A DNA stretch of 64,000 nt from Paracoccus amoyensis (GCF_014490725.1 NZ_JACOQL010000003.1:372001-436000); one strand, 5' to 3'; counted from the stretch's first letter, positions 25,283 through 35,576 are shown. Notes: a model not told the origin generated them from the sequence alone. Program-made: numbers and translations.

Positions 25283-25984
25283 TCAGCGCTGCCGGATGTG
25301 ATATACGGCGCGCTTGATCCCGCCATCGACCAGCAGAAAGCTAAGCCCGAAGCCGCAGAAGAAGCCTGCGATTTCGGCGATCCAGCCATAACCTGCCCCG
25401 CCAAAGACCAGCCCGAAGACCAGCTGGAACAGCAGCAGCATGCCGATCAGGGCAAAGGCACGCATCCGGTTTGCGTTGACCGCCGCCAGACGTGTCCACA
25501 GCAGGAAGGTAAAGGCCCCGACCAGCCCGTAAACGGCAGGATAGCCACCAATCAGCGGCTCTAACGGTGCACGGATCAGCGTCATGATGACGGTATAGAT
25601 CAAAGCCCCCCCGATGGCCGAGCCAAAGAACAACGTGATCACCGCCCGTGGCCGGAACTCTTTCGCGACCATGTTGCCAAGCGCGAGCGTGAACACCACG
25701 ACAAACGCGGCATGTGTAAAGCTGACATGGACAAAGCTGAAACTCAGCAGGCGATAAAGCTGCGACCAGTCGACGATGCCAACCTGCCACATGCGCTGGA
25801 TCATCTCGGGTGCGAAGGCTGCGTGTTGCATCGCCGTCAAGCGCAGCCCTACCCCTTGCGCGCCGCCAATGATGCCCGCCTGTCCAAGCCCAAAGACGAT
25901 CTCGCTGATGATGATCGGCAAGGCCAACAACCATACGGTAATCGGCAAGGGGTTGATCGGGGACTCGTTAATCTGATGGCGCAT
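25283..25984 (-). CDS. Rhomboid-fold membrane protein lacking the catalytic dyad
   Basis: A 233-aa protein with about six to seven membrane helices in the rhomboid arrangement: a TM2-like SFSFVHVSFTHAAFVVVF, a TM3-like FFGSAIGGALIY, a TM4-like LIGGYPAVYGLVGAF and a TM6-like IAEIAGFFCGF. Active rhomboid proteases carry G-x-S-G in TM4 and His in TM6. Here the Ser position reads Tyr (GGYPA) and the His position is Glu (AEIAG), so proteolysis is not expected. The fold is otherwise intact, suggesting an iRhom-like pseudoprotease. ATG 25984 has GGAAA upstream and divergently faces trpS. Confidence 0.82.
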   Translation of the reverse strand: MRHQINESPINPLPITVWLLALPIIISEIVFGLGQAGIIGGAQGVGLRLTAMQHAAFAPEMIQRMWQVGIVDWSQLYRLLSFSFVHVSFTHAAFVVVFTLALGNMVAKEFRPRAVITLFFGSAIGGALIYTVIMTLIRAPLEPLIGGYPAVYGLVGAFTFLLWTRLAAVNANRMRAFALIGMLLLFQLVFGLVFGGAGYGWIAEIAGFFCGFGLSFLLVDGGIKRAVYHIRQR

Positions 25985-26059
25985 CGGGTTTCCTTCACGG
26001 TTGCGGTCGCTGCATGCAGCAGCTAAGCCAACGGCAAGGAAAATCCAAGCAGGCCTGAC

Positions 26060-27094
26060 ATGAGCGAGACGACCAACACGCGCTTTACCCCGCGCATCTT
26101 CTCGGGCATCCAACCCTCCGGCGGGCTGACGCTCGGCAATTATCTGGGTGCCTTGAAACGCTTTGCCGCCCTGCAAGGCGGTGAGGCAGAGACGATTTAT
26201 TGCATCGTCGACCTGCATGCGATCACCGTCTGGCAGGATCCACAGATCCTGCCGCAGCGCACCCGCGAAGCGGCAGCGGCTTTCATGGCGGCGGGCGTCG
26301 ATCCTGCGCGTTCGATCCTGTTCAACCAAAGCCAGGTCAGCGCACATGCCGAAATGGCATGGCTTTTCAACACGGTTGCCCGTGTCGGCTGGATGTATCG
26401 CATGACCCAGTTCAAGGACAAAGCGGGCAAGAATACGGAAAATGTCAGCCTTGGCCTGCTGGCCTATCCCGCGCTGATGGCGGCGGACATCCTGACCTAT
26501 CAGGCGACTGCCGTTCCCGTAGGTGAGGATCAGAAACAACATCTGGAGCTGACCCGCGACATCGCGGCCAAGTTCAACCACGATTACGGCGTCGAGCATT
26601 TCCCGATCACTGAACCGCTGATCGAAGGTGTGGCGACCCGCGTCATGTCGCTGCGGGATGGATCGAAGAAAATGTCGAAATCCGATCCATCGGATGCCAG
26701 CCGGATCAACCTGACGGACGACGCCGATGCAATCGCCCAGAAAATCCGCAAGGCACGCACCGATGCAGAACCTCTGCCCGGCGCGATGGAGGGTCTGAAA
26801 GACCGCCCCGAGGCGCGCAATCTGGTCAACATCTATGCCGCGCTGTCGGATGAGACGCCCGATCAGGTCCTGACCCGGTTCGAAGGTCAGGGCTTTGGCG
26901 CCTTCAAGCCAGCTTTGGCCGAGATCGCCGTCGCGGCGCTGGAACCCATTACCCGCAGGATGAGCGAATACATGGCCGACCCGGCCGAAATTGACCGTAT
27001 CCTTGGCGAAGGTTCGGTTCGTGCGGCCGAAGTCGCAACGCCGATCTTGGAAAAAACCAAAGAGATTATGGGACTGCTGCAGTCGCGCCCCTGA
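26060..27094 (+). CDS. trpS: Tryptophanyl-tRNA synthetase
   Basis: A 344-aa class I synthetase that charges tRNA-Trp. The ATP-binding signature appears as [18 protein letters not shown] (residues 14-31, the TLGN tetrad replacing HIGH as usual for TrpS) and the second motif as [10 protein letters not shown]. Length and order fit bacterial TrpS. The start ATG 26060 gives the usual short N-terminus. It is divergent from the rhomboid-like gene and ends at a clear terminator. Confidence 0.96.
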   Translation: MSETTNTRFTPRIFSGIQPSGGLTLGNYLGALKRFAALQGGEAETIYCIVDLHAITVWQDPQILPQRTREAAAAFMAAGVDPARSILFNQSQVSAHAEMAWLFNTVARVGWMYRMTQFKDKAGKNTENVSLGLLAYPALMAADILTYQATAVPVGEDQKQHLELTRDIAAKFNHDYGVEHFPITEPLIEGVATRVMSLRDGSKKMSKSDPSDASRINLTDDADAIAQKIRKARTDAEPLPGAMEGLKDRPEARNLVNIYAALSDETPDQVLTRFEGQGFGAFKPALAEIAVAALEPITRRMSEYMADPAEIDRILGEGSVRAAEVATPILEKTKEIMGLLQSRP

Positions 27095-27111
27095 TTCCCA
27101 TGTCAATCAAG

Positions 27112-27138
27112 AAGCCGCCGCAAGGCGGCTTACTTGTT
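27112..27138 (+). terminator. Intrinsic terminator after trpS
   Basis: AAGCCGCC (27112-27119), loop GCAA, GGCGGCTT (27124-27131), then a T-rich tract ACTTGTTTT. It begins 18 bp beyond the trpS stop. Confidence 0.85.
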
Positions 27139-27281
27139 TTCCAAGTCACGGCAGTGGTGCAAATAGGCGCATCTACGCCAATGGCTGCAATCGAACGGCG
27201 CCTGAGACTGCAAAAGCTTGAAGAAAACCAATGTTCACGGCAAGATTGCCGACATCGGGCAGTGAAAACAAAAACAAGCTT

Positions 27282-27806
27282 ATGAAAATCACAAATACAA
27301 AGACGCGGCGTGCCGCGACGGTTGCCGTTGCGCTTCTTGTGCTGGCGGGATGCGGTGGCGATTCATCTGGCGTCTCGGGCGGTTCGCGCAGCGACCTGAA
27401 CTGTATGATGCGGGCGATCTATTTCGAAGCCAATCGGTCCAGCCGCGACGGCATGATCGCTGTTGGCAGCGTGGTCATGAACCGGGTCGAGTCAGAGAAG
27501 TATCCGAATACGGTCTGTGGTGTTGTCGGCCAAAAGGGGCAATTCGCGCCGGGCGTGATGACCCGCAAAATGGACTCGAAGGCGATCCCGGATGTCCGCG
27601 AGGCGGCAATTGCCGTTCTGCGTGGCGAACGCCACCCCATGATCCAGAACGCGATGTTCTTCCACACGCATGGCTACACCTTCCCCTATGACAACATGCA
27701 CTATGTGTTGGTTGCTGGCGGGAACGCATTCTACGAAAAACGCAAAAGCTTTCTGGTGACGCAGCCGGTTCCCCCTGCCCCGATTGAACAGCGCGGGCGC
27801 TGGTAA
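27282..27806 (+). CDS. SleB-type cell-wall hydrolase lipoprotein
   Basis: A 174-aa protein with a lipoprotein signal (ALLVLAGC, lipid-accepting Cys near residue 23) followed by a Hydrolase_2/SleB domain: MMRAIYFEANRSSRDGMIAV, then GSVVMNRVES and VCGVVGQKGQFAPG, with the catalytic Glu in YFEAN. It probably cuts peptidoglycan (lytic amidase or transglycosylase type) in the periplasm. ATG 27282 is chosen because it places the signal peptide at the true N-terminus; an upstream ATG at 27231 would bury it. No operon partner is evident. Confidence 0.88.
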   Translation: MKITNTKTRRAATVAVALLVLAGCGGDSSGVSGGSRSDLNCMMRAIYFEANRSSRDGMIAVGSVVMNRVESEKYPNTVCGVVGQKGQFAPGVMTRKMDSKAIPDVREAAIAVLRGERHPMIQNAMFFHTHGYTFPYDNMHYVLVAGGNAFYEKRKSFLVTQPVPPAPIEQRGRW

Positions 27807-27871
27807 CCTCTGACAATCCTCATGATCGCCCAGGGTTTTCCGGGTCGGTCATGGGGTTCAGGTGACAGGGT

Positions 27872-28585
27872 TCAATCCAGCGCTTTCATCGAAAATCCGG
27901 GCCTGCAAGCAATGCGCACACTGGTGATAAGCCCTTTGTCGTTCCATGTGTTCCGGCTTAGCACCAGCAACGCCATTCCGGCCGTTGCACCAAGTAGCTG
28001 TGCTTCCCGAGCGGTGGCATTTTCGGCGGAGAACTCGATATCCGCCCGTAGGTATTGGGCATTCCGGACCAACCATTCATTTGCGTTGATATGTTTGAAG
28101 TCCAGATTTTCCATTCCTGCAACTGCAGCCAGATTGATCCAGCGATCCTCGAACTGAAACGGCTGGCCGTCGCCATAATGGACCGCCTGCAAATGGACGA
28201 ATGGTGCGGATGCTGGAACGCCCAGATCCGTGACGATCCTGTTACCCGGCGGACCGCGTCGAACCGTAAAAACGCGATAGCTGTAGCTTTGCCCAAGCTT
28301 TTCGATCTGTTCACGGATGATCGGAATGGTGAAGGTCGCCTTGCGGGCGGGATTGACGACAACCCGCGTTCCTGCACGGCGCTTGCGTTCCAGCAAGCCT
28401 TCGTCAGCAAGCACCTGAAGGGCCTTGTTGACGGTCGCGCGCGCCGCCCCGAATTCGACTGCAAGATCTGCCTCGTCCGGGATCCGCTGACCTTGCTGCC
28501 ATTGCTGCGTGGCTATGCGGCGGCGCACCTCATCCGCGATCAATTGCGCCTTTGGGGAAGTGCCGCCCGGCAAATATTCCGTCAC
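27872..28585 (-). CDS. hutC: Histidine-utilisation repressor HutC (GntR family)
   Basis: A 237-aa GntR-type repressor: winged helix at the N-terminus (QLIADEVRRRIATQQWQQGQ, then ADLAVEFGAARATVNKALQV) and a UTRA ligand domain, which in HutC binds urocanate. It starts at GTG 28585 with AAGGAAG upstream and is divergent from hutIHUG, the arrangement expected for autoregulated hut control. The dyads in the shared 188-bp spacer are the likely operators. Urocanate accumulating from HutH activity would release it. Confidence 0.94.
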   Translation of the reverse strand: MTEYLPGGTSPKAQLIADEVRRRIATQQWQQGQRIPDEADLAVEFGAARATVNKALQVLADEGLLERKRRAGTRVVVNPARKATFTIPIIREQIEKLGQSYSYRVFTVRRGPPGNRIVTDLGVPASAPFVHLQAVHYGDGQPFQFEDRWINLAAVAGMENLDFKHINANEWLVRNAQYLRADIEFSAENATAREAQLLGATAGMALLVLSRNTWNDKGLITSVRIACRPGFSMKALD

Positions 28586-28716
28586 AAATCTTCCTTTTAC
28601 CCTTATGGCCCGCCAACCAGCTGAGGCCTGTTGGACAGCTATCTCTTTTCATACAGTCATTTTCAGACCGGACCAGACCCGGCAAAGAACCGGCGGCCCG
28701 AATGTCGTCAAAATAC

Positions 28717-28751
28717 TTATAGACATAATCATTCAATATATCTAAACATAT
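28717..28751. promoter_or_regulatory. Candidate HutC operators between hutC and hutI
   Basis: ATATATCTAAACATAT (28736-28751) is an imperfect dyad with 6 of 8 base pairs matching. TTATAGACATAA (28717-28728) carries the same TATRTCTA half-site in inverted orientation. Both lie 20-55 bp before the hutI start, in an otherwise AT-rich patch suited to promoter overlap. Confidence 0.5.
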
Positions 28752-28773
28752 TTACAAGAATGGAGGCGCGGGT

Positions 28774-29976
28774 ATGAAAATTGTCAGCAACGTCAGAATC
28801 GTCAGCATCGACAAAACGCCTCAGCAAGCCACCGTCTCGGACCCGGTCAGCATCGTCTTGGATGCAGGTCGAATTGCCTGGATCGGCTCCAAAGCTCAGC
28901 TTCCGGATCGTTATCAAGGCGCGGCGGTTACGGATTTCGGTGGCCGCATCGCGACTGCCGGGCTGATAGATTGCCACACCCATATCATCTACGGCGGGGA
29001 TCGCGCGAAAGAGTTTCAGATGCGGCTGGAGGGTGCCAGCTACGAAGACATTGCACAGGCAGGCGGTGGCATCATGTCCAGCGTCAGGGGAACACGCGGC
29101 GCGTCTGAAGGGGAACTTTTGGCGCAGGCCTTGCCGCGCGTGGATGCGTTGCTGCGCGAAGGTGTCACGACGCTGGAGATCAAATCCGGCTATGGGCTGG
29201 AAATCGAGGCAGAGTTGAAAATGTTGCGCGTCGCGCGACAGATTAAGCGGGAACGCCCGATCTCTATCCGAACGACATGGCTGGCGGCCCACGCCCTGCC
29301 ACCAGAATACAGGCACGATCGCGACGGCTACCTGCGCGAGATCGTCATAACGGGCATGAAGCGTGCCCATGCCGAAGGGCTGATTGATGCGGTGGACGGC
29401 TTCTGCGAAGGCATCGCCTTTTCGGTCGCCGAAATGCAGGCCGTGTTCGATCAGGCCACGAAATTGAACTTGCCGGTCAAGCTGCATGCCGAACAACTGT
29501 CCGATCTGAGTGGCGCAAAGATGGCTGCGGATCACGGTGCATTGTCGGCGGATCATCTTGAATATCTGGGCGATGACGGCATCGCGGCGATGGCCGCTTC
29601 GGGCACCGTCGCCGTCCTGCTGCCGGGGGCGTTCTATACGTTGCGCGAAACCAAGCTGCCGCCGATCCAGAAATTGCGCGACGCTGCCGTGCCGATGGCG
29701 CTGGCGACAGATTGCAACCCCGGCACCTCGCCGCTGACCTCACTGCTGCTGGCAATGAATATGGGGGCAACGCTTTTCCGCATGACGCCGGCCGAGTGTC
29801 TGGCCGGTGTCACGACCAATGCCGCGCGGGCACTTGGCTTGTCGGATCGTGGCGAAATCGCCGTTGGAAAGCGCGCGGATCTGGCGATCTGGAACATCAC
29901 AGACCCGGCAGAGCTTAGCTATCGTGTCGGCTTCAACCCACTTCACCAACGCATCGTCGGGGGCATCTATGTCTGA
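28774..29976 (+). CDS. hutI: Imidazolonepropionase
   Basis: A 400-aa amidohydrolase that opens the imidazolone ring in the third step of histidine breakdown, giving formiminoglutamate. The metal-binding H-x-H is in [10 protein letters not shown] (His68 and His70), with further ligands around AHALPPEY and KLHAEQLSD, and [12 protein letters not shown] near the C-terminus. GGAGG precedes ATG 28774. It is the first gene of the operon, which is out of pathway order, and its last eight bases overlap hutH. Confidence 0.96.
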   Translation: MKIVSNVRIVSIDKTPQQATVSDPVSIVLDAGRIAWIGSKAQLPDRYQGAAVTDFGGRIATAGLIDCHTHIIYGGDRAKEFQMRLEGASYEDIAQAGGGIMSSVRGTRGASEGELLAQALPRVDALLREGVTTLEIKSGYGLEIEAELKMLRVARQIKRERPISIRTTWLAAHALPPEYRHDRDGYLREIVITGMKRAHAEGLIDAVDGFCEGIAFSVAEMQAVFDQATKLNLPVKLHAEQLSDLSGAKMAADHGALSADHLEYLGDDGIAAMAASGTVAVLLPGAFYTLRETKLPPIQKLRDAAVPMALATDCNPGTSPLTSLLLAMNMGATLFRMTPAECLAGVTTNAARALGLSDRGEIAVGKRADLAIWNITDPAELSYRVGFNPLHQRIVGGIYV

Positions 29977-31510
29977 ACTAACCCTTACGCCGGGTTCCGC
30001 CAACCTGGCAGAGCTGGAAAAAATCTGGCGCGAAGGATTGCCCGTCAAACTGGCAGCTTCGGCCCATGTGGGCATTCTGCGGTCGGCCAAACGGATCGAA
30101 GCGGCGGCACAGGGCGACGCGCCTGTCTATGGCGTCAACACCGGCTTTGGCAAACTGGCCTCGATCAAGGTCCGGCCCGAGGATACGGCGACCCTGCAAC
30201 GCAATCTTATCCTGTCGCATTGCTGTGGCGTGGGTGAGCCGATCGAGCCGGAAACCGTTCGTCTGATCATGGTGCTGAAATTGTTGTCACTGGGACGCGG
30301 CGCGTCGGGTGTGCGACCCGCACTGATCCAGATGATAGAAGACATGCTGGCGCGCAACGTGCTGCCCGTCATCCCTTCGCAAGGTTCGGTCGGTGCATCC
30401 GGCGATCTTGCCCCGCTTGCGCACATGGCTGCCGTGATGCTTGGTGAAGGGCAGGCCCATCATGAAGGGCAACAGATGCCAGCGGCACAGGCGCTTGCGG
30501 CTGCAGGGTTGCAGCCGCTTACCTTGACCGCCAAGGAAGGCTTGGCGCTTATTAACGGAACGCAAGTTTCAACGGCATTCGCCCTGACAGGACTGTTCGA
30601 AGCCTTTGCGGCGGCCCGTGCAGCATTGGTCACATCTGCCATGTCGACCGACGCGGCAATGGGATCGACCGCACCTTTTCACGAAGAAATTCACGCCCTT
30701 CGCGGTCATAAGGGTCAGATTGCAGCCGCCCGCGTGTTGCGCGATCTGATTGCTGGTTCCGAAATTCGCGACAGCCATATCGCGGGCGACGGGCGTGTGC
30801 AGGATCCCTATTGCATTCGCTGCCAACCGCAAGTCACCGGTGCCTGCATCGACCTGCTATGGCAGGCTGCCCGCACGTTAGAGATCGAGGCGAATGCGGC
30901 CACGGATAATCCGCTGGTTCTGGTCGATGCTGATGAAATTGTATCGGGTGGCAATTTCCACGCCGAGCCGGTCGCATTTGCGGCCGATCAGATCGCGCTG
31001 GCGATTGCGGAAATCGGTGCAATTGCACAACGCCGTATCGCGCTTTTGGTCGATCCGGCGCTTAGCCATCATCTGCCAGCCTTCCTGACCCCGGAACCGG
31101 GGCTGAATTCCGGCCTGATGATAGCCGAGGTGACTTCGGCCGCATTGATGAGCGAGAACAAACATCTGGCGACGCCCTGTTCGACCGATTCAACGCCCAC
31201 CTCGGCCAATCAGGAGGATCACGTCTCAATGGCGGCACATGGCGCGCGCAGGCTGAAACGGATGAACGCCAATCTGCAATACATCCTTGGAATCGAGGCG
31301 CTTTGCGCCGCCGCAGGCATTGAGTTTCGTGCGCCCCTGAAGACCTCTGGATCGTTGCAGCAGGTCGTCGCCCGTTTGCGCCAGACGATCCCGGCGTTGC
31401 AGCAGGATCGCTATCTGGCGCCCGATCTGGTGGCGGCGGCACATCTGATACGTGACGCCACCCTGACCGACGCCCTGTCTCCGGACATTCTGGCCGACCT
31501 CCGTCCGTGA
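29969..31510 (+). CDS. hutH: Histidine ammonia-lyase
   Basis: A 513-aa lyase that removes ammonia from histidine to give urocanate. The self-cyclising Ala-Ser-Gly (residues 143-145) that forms the MIO group is intact within [16 protein letters not shown], and [12 protein letters not shown] carries the conserved active-site Tyr. Start ATG 29969 lies inside the hutI stop region (8-bp overlap), giving translational coupling; a longer in-frame extension into hutI is rejected as it would overlap over 150 bp of coding sequence. Confidence 0.96.
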   Translation: MSELTLTPGSANLAELEKIWREGLPVKLAASAHVGILRSAKRIEAAAQGDAPVYGVNTGFGKLASIKVRPEDTATLQRNLILSHCCGVGEPIEPETVRLIMVLKLLSLGRGASGVRPALIQMIEDMLARNVLPVIPSQGSVGASGDLAPLAHMAAVMLGEGQAHHEGQQMPAAQALAAAGLQPLTLTAKEGLALINGTQVSTAFALTGLFEAFAAARAALVTSAMSTDAAMGSTAPFHEEIHALRGHKGQIAAARVLRDLIAGSEIRDSHIAGDGRVQDPYCIRCQPQVTGACIDLLWQAARTLEIEANAATDNPLVLVDADEIVSGGNFHAEPVAFAADQIALAIAEIGAIAQRRIALLVDPALSHHLPAFLTPEPGLNSGLMIAEVTSAALMSENKHLATPCSTDSTPTSANQEDHVSMAAHGARRLKRMNANLQYILGIEALCAAAGIEFRAPLKTSGSLQQVVARLRQTIPALQQDRYLAPDLVAAAHLIRDATLTDALSPDILADLRP

Positions 31511-31597
31511 CGCGCCCCTGCGGCGGCGCGAAATATCCTTGGCAATCGCAAACCCGGTTCAACTTCGGGACCGCGCCTTCAAGAAGGTATAATCGAG

Positions 31598-33265
31598 ATG
31601 AACAACCCTCGCCATAATACACGCGACATCTTTCCCGCAACGGGCACAGAAATCACGGCGAAAAGCTGGCTGACCGAAGCGCCCTTGCGGATGCTGATGA
31701 ACAATCTGCACCCCGACGTGGCTGAAAACCCGCATGACCTGGTCGTCTATGGCGGCATCGGTCGCGCGGCGCGGACCTGGAAAGATTTCGACCTGATCGT
31801 CGAGGCGCTTCGAAAGCTGGAGGTGGATGAAACCCTGTTGGTCCAGTCGGGCAAGCCGGTCGGCGTTTTCAAGACACATAAGGATGCCCCGCGTGTTCTG
31901 ATCGCAAACTCAAACCTTGTGCCGCATTGGGCGAATTGGGATCATTTTAACGAGTTGGATAAGAAAGGTCTGGCCATGTATGGCCAGATGACTGCCGGTT
32001 CATGGATCTATATCGGCAGTCAAGGCATCGTGCAGGGCACCTATGAAACCTTTGTCGAGGCAGGGCGCCAGCATTATGGCGGCAATCTGACAGGCAAATG
32101 GATTTTGACCGGCGGCCTTGGCGGTATGGGCGGCGCGCAGCCTTTGGCTGCCGTGATGGCCGGGGCATGTTGCCTTGCGGTTGAATGCAACGAAACCAGC
32201 GCCGATTTCAGGCTGCGCACTGGTTATGTCGATGAAAAGACGGATAACCTTGAAGATGCGCTGGCCCTAATCGACCGCTGGATCGCGGCGGGTGAAGCAA
32301 AGTCCGTTGCCTTGATTGGCAACGCAGCCGAGGTTTTCCCCGATCTTGTCCGTCGTGGCGTGCGCCCCGATCTCGTGACCGATCAAACCTCGGCCCATGA
32401 TCCTGTGCATGGCTATCTGCCGACTGGTTGGACGGTCGCAGAATGGCAGGCGAGGCAGGAAACCGACCCAAAGGGCGTCGAGCGGGCGGCCCGTGCATCG
32501 ATGCGCGATCAGGTGGCGGCGATGGTGGCATTCCACGACATGGGCGTTCCGACCGTCGACTATGGAAACAACATTCGTCAGATGGCGCTGGAAGAAGGGT
32601 TGGAAAACGCTTTTTCCTTCCCCGGTTTCGTGCCCGCCTATATCCGTCCGCTGTTCTGTCGCGGGATCGGGCCCTTCCGTTGGGCTGCGCTGTCAGGCAA
32701 CCCGGAAGACATCTACAAGACCGACCAGAAGGTAAAAGAGCTTGTGGACGATCCGCACCTGCACAAATGGCTGGACATGGCCCAAAAGCGGATCAGCTTT
32801 CAGGGGTTGCCCGCCCGCATTTGTTGGGTTGGGCTGGGCATTCGTCACAAACTGGGCCTTGCTTTCAACGAGATGGTCCGCAACGGTGAATTGTCCGCCC
32901 CCATCGTCATTGGCCGCGATCATCTGGACAGCGGATCGGTCGCCAGCCCGAACCGAGAGACCGAGGCGATGCGCGACGGTAGCGACGCGGTATCGGACTG
33001 GCCCCTTCTGAACGCGCTGCTGAACACCGCGTCCGGCGCAACCTGGGTATCTTTGCATCACGGCGGCGGTGTCGGCATGGGCTTTTCCCAGCATTCTGGC
33101 ATGGTGATATGTTGCGACGGAACCGAAGACGCTGATCGCCGGATCGCACGTGTCTTGTGGAACGACCCGGCAACCGGGGTCATGCGCCATGCTGATGCAG
33201 GCTATGAGATCGCGTTGGACTGCGCGCGCGAACATCAATTGATTCTGCCCGGTATTTTGACCTGA
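31598..33265 (+). CDS. hutU: Urocanate hydratase
   Basis: A 555-aa urocanase converting urocanate to imidazolonepropionate with a tightly bound NAD. Family blocks are present: [35 protein letters not shown] (NAD site region) and, near the C-terminus, [18 protein letters not shown]. Length matches bacterial HutU. AAGAAGG lies upstream of ATG 31598. It is separated from hutH by 87 bp and from hutG by a 66-bp spacer that can fold into a strong hairpin. Confidence 0.97.
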   Translation: MNNPRHNTRDIFPATGTEITAKSWLTEAPLRMLMNNLHPDVAENPHDLVVYGGIGRAARTWKDFDLIVEALRKLEVDETLLVQSGKPVGVFKTHKDAPRVLIANSNLVPHWANWDHFNELDKKGLAMYGQMTAGSWIYIGSQGIVQGTYETFVEAGRQHYGGNLTGKWILTGGLGGMGGAQPLAAVMAGACCLAVECNETSADFRLRTGYVDEKTDNLEDALALIDRWIAAGEAKSVALIGNAAEVFPDLVRRGVRPDLVTDQTSAHDPVHGYLPTGWTVAEWQARQETDPKGVERAARASMRDQVAAMVAFHDMGVPTVDYGNNIRQMALEEGLENAFSFPGFVPAYIRPLFCRGIGPFRWAALSGNPEDIYKTDQKVKELVDDPHLHKWLDMAQKRISFQGLPARICWVGLGIRHKLGLAFNEMVRNGELSAPIVIGRDHLDSGSVASPNRETEAMRDGSDAVSDWPLLNALLNTASGATWVSLHHGGGVGMGFSQHSGMVICCDGTEDADRRIARVLWNDPATGVMRHADAGYEIALDCAREHQLILPGILT

Positions 33266-33270
33266 CTGCA

Positions 33271-33313
33271 AAACGTCAGGACCAGCGCGACCGGCCTTGT
33301 CCTGACAACGTTT
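33271..33313 (+). other. Intercistronic hairpin between hutU and hutG
   Basis: AAACGTCAGGAC (33271-33282) pairs with GTCCTGA (33299-33305) and, past a 3-base bulge, CGTTT (33309-33313), giving about 12 pairs around a 16-base loop. There is no U-tract, so it may modulate mRNA processing or the hutU:hutG ratio rather than end transcription. Confidence 0.5.
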
Positions 33314-33331
33314 CGAAAACGGAAGACTGGC

Positions 33332-34270
33332 ATGTGTAAATATCGCGACGCGCAACCCTGGTCCGGGCGGGAAGATCCCGAAGACGGCCCGCAGGCCCTT
33401 CGGATGCACCATCTTGCCGGGCGGGCCAATGCAGATATCGCCATCTTGGGATTTTGCTGCGACGCTGGTGTTCGGCGCAACCAAGGACAGCGCGGCGCGG
33501 CATCTGGCCCCGCCGCGATACGACACGCGCTGGCCAATCTGGCCGCATCGCCCGACCTTGACGGCTTCCACGACGCTGGCGATATTTTGGTGACAGGCGA
33601 AGACCCGGCCCCGGGTCAGCAGATGCTGGCCAAACACCTTGCGCGGCTGTTGCTGGATCACAAGCGCGTTCTGGTTCTTGGTGGCGGGCACGAAACAGCA
33701 TTTGGCACATGGTCAGGCCTGCGACTGGCCCGACCTCATGATCGCATTGGCATCATCAATATCGACGCCCATCTGGATCTGCGCAGCGTCGGCCGCGCTG
33801 GCCCGTCTTCTGGAACGCCCTTCTGGCAAATCCGTCAGGCCGACCCGGACAATTTCCGCTATGCGGTTCTGGGCGTCGCGGGCGAGGGCAATACCGCTGC
33901 CCTTTTCCAGCGCGCGCGGGAGTGGGATGTGCAGATCGTGCCGGATGATCAACTTCAGACGGAGGCACAGGCTGGCTTTGCCGCCATTGACCAGATTTGC
34001 GCGGCTTCCGATGCAATCTATCTGACGATTGATCTGGACGCCCTGCCCGGCGCTTTGGCACCCGGTGTCAGCGCACCGGCAGCCCGCGGGATACCGCTGC
34101 ACGTGGCAGAGGGTTTGATCGACCGGGTGCTCGCCTCTGGTAAACTCATCGCTGCAGATATCGTGGAACTTTGCCCGCCCAACGATACAACCGGACTGAC
34201 CGCACGCTGCGCGGCCTATATCGCCAGACGTCTGATGAACGGGTGGGTCGCGGATCACTCACTCAGGTGA
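33332..34270 (+). CDS. hutG: Formimidoylglutamase (arginase/agmatinase fold)
   Basis: A 312-aa ureohydrolase-family enzyme. The dimanganese ligands are visible: GGGHETAF, then NIDAHLDLR and TIDLDALPG. In a hut operon this identifies the one-step route from formiminoglutamate to glutamate and formamide. No HutF deiminase is present nearby, in agreement. The start ATG 33332 gives a normal length for the family. It is the last gene of the hut operon; I see no convincing U-tract terminator before the tRNA-Val 100 bp downstream. Confidence 0.93.
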   Translation: MCKYRDAQPWSGREDPEDGPQALRMHHLAGRANADIAILGFCCDAGVRRNQGQRGAASGPAAIRHALANLAASPDLDGFHDAGDILVTGEDPAPGQQMLAKHLARLLLDHKRVLVLGGGHETAFGTWSGLRLARPHDRIGIINIDAHLDLRSVGRAGPSSGTPFWQIRQADPDNFRYAVLGVAGEGNTAALFQRAREWDVQIVPDDQLQTEAQAGFAAIDQICAASDAIYLTIDLDALPGALAPGVSAPAARGIPLHVAEGLIDRVLASGKLIAADIVELCPPNDTTGLTARCAAYIARRLMNGWVADHSLR

Positions 34271-34369
34271 AAACGCCGGTGATGCGCTGAAAATCATGAC
34301 CCAACGGCGATCTCAGGTTCGACGAGCCTCGGACCACTTCGAAAATATGACATAAGTAATTGAAAAATA

Positions 34370-34445
<76 letters not shown>

Positions 34446-34503
34446 GCCGGCGCCTCTATTAGCGCCACTTTTCGGATAGCGCCAGAGGGCAGATTGATTT
34501 TCT

Positions 34504-35073
34504 TCAAGGCCGCCAGATTTCGTGGTGTCCCCCCCGGACCACGTGAACCGCGCCCTGTTCGGTCGGCAGCGCTTCCAAGCGCGACAATGGCCATGACAGC
34601 GCCAAAAGACGCAGCATTCGCAGGGTGATGCCGTGCGTAATGATGATTGCCGGCCCCGTCAGATCATCCAGAAATGAGGCCGCGCGCCGGAACAGTCCGT
34701 CCAGATGCTCTCCTCCCGGAGCCTTGTCATACCATGCCAACCCATTCCCATCGAAAATTGTGGGATGGGAAATGCGCAGATCCGCAATCAGTTGGCCGGT
34801 GAACTCGCCGATGTCGATTTCAGCCAAACGTTGATCGGTTACAAAATCGGTGCCGTGAAAGACGATCTGCCCGGTTTCAAGGGCGCGTCCCTGTGGGCTG
34901 GAAAACCGCTGCCCTTGAACGCCATTCACCAGCGCGGCCATTCGTGCGGCTTGCGCCCGTCCCTTCGGGGTCAGCGGCGAATCCAATACGCCCTGCATCC
35001 GCCCTTCGGCATTCCATTCGGTTTCACCATGCCGGATCAGATACAGATCGGGATAGACGCCTTTTTCCGACAT
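34504..35073 (-). CDS. Histidine-phosphatase-superfamily protein (phosphoglycerate-mutase-like)
   Basis: A 189-aa branch-1 histidine phosphatase: the catalytic RHGETEWN follows YLI at residue 13, a second Arg lies in SSPQGRALET, Glu is in AEIDIGEFTG, and the second catalytic His is in IITHGITLRML. Short length without the mutase insertions favours a broad phosphatase (for example of phosphosugars) rather than a glycolytic mutase. ATG 35073 is used; upstream the frame runs into the tRNA gene and cannot be coding. It is flanked by two tRNA-Val genes. Confidence 0.87.
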   Translation of the reverse strand: MSEKGVYPDLYLIRHGETEWNAEGRMQGVLDSPLTPKGRAQAARMAALVNGVQGQRFSSPQGRALETGQIVFHGTDFVTDQRLAEIDIGEFTGQLIADLRISHPTIFDGNGLAWYDKAPGGEHLDGLFRRAASFLDDLTGPAIIITHGITLRMLRLLALSWPLSRLEALPTEQGAVHVVRGGHHEIWRP

Positions 35074-35138
35074 GCCAGACTCAAAAAAAAAGGTCGCCGT
35101 ATAGGCGACCCGGAAAGGGCGCTTGGCCCGCAGAATAA

Positions 35139-35213
35139 TGGTGGGTGATAACGGATTTGAACCGCTGACATCTTCGATGTGAACGAAGCGCTCTACCACT
35201 GAGCTAATCACCC
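35139..35213 (-). tRNA. tRNA-Val (anticodon CAC)
   Basis: Minus-strand 75-nt cloverleaf: acceptor GGGTGAT/ATCACCC, D-arm AGCTCAGTGGTAGAGC, anticodon stem CTTCG/CGAAG around TTCACAT (anticodon CAC), T-arm GGTTCAAATCC and encoded CCA. It resembles the nearby TAC isoacceptor through the D-arm and anticodon stem, suggesting a local duplication followed by divergence. Confidence 0.96.
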
Positions 35214-35264
35214 ATTGCTGAGCCATTTAGCAGCAAGGTCCAGCGGCTGCAATAGAAGGTAAGG

Positions 35265-35576
35265 TCAGTCAGTCGAAGATTTGCGGCGCAGGCGAAGAGT
35301 GATCACCTCTCCGCCGCGCGAATCCTTTTCCAGGGTAACCCGCGCGCGCCCCAAAGGCGGGATCGCCAAAGTTTCGCCCGCGGCCAGCGCACGCCCTAAC
35401 TGATCCAGGGTCGCTTCGATCACCGGTCGCGCCTCGGCCTTTTTCGCGCCGCTTGCGGCCAGAACGCGATCAACGAAATCTCTTTTCTGCACAACCTTCG
35501 CCGGCTGCGGCGCCGCCCCATCGGAAGACGTTGCGCCTGACTGTCCGGCGAAGGCCGGACCAGATCGCTTTGCCAT
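35265..35576 (-). CDS. HU/IHF-family DNA-binding protein with extended N-terminus
   Basis: A 103-aa protein whose last 70 residues match the HU fold: KRDFVDRVLAASGAKKAEAR, then LDQLGRALAAGETLAIPPLG and the beta-arm-like TLEKDSRGGEVITLRLRRKS. About 30 flexible, Ala/Ser/Gln-rich residues precede the fold. HU proteins bend and compact DNA. The arm region is shorter than in canonical HU, so binding specificity may differ. GGAGA nine bases before ATG 35576 supports the start. It is downstream of lon but separated from it by a terminator. Confidence 0.85.
   Translation of the reverse strand: MAKRSGPAFAGQSGATSSDGAAPQPAKVVQKRDFVDRVLAASGAKKAEARPVIEATLDQLGRALAAGETLAIPPLGRARVTLEKDSRGGEVITLRLRRKSSTD

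Noticed and set aside
26060-27106. Leftward open frame that extends the rhomboid-like gene across trpS
   Set aside because: The extension is antisense to trpS; the rhomboid-like protein has its own ATG at 25984 with a ribosome site.
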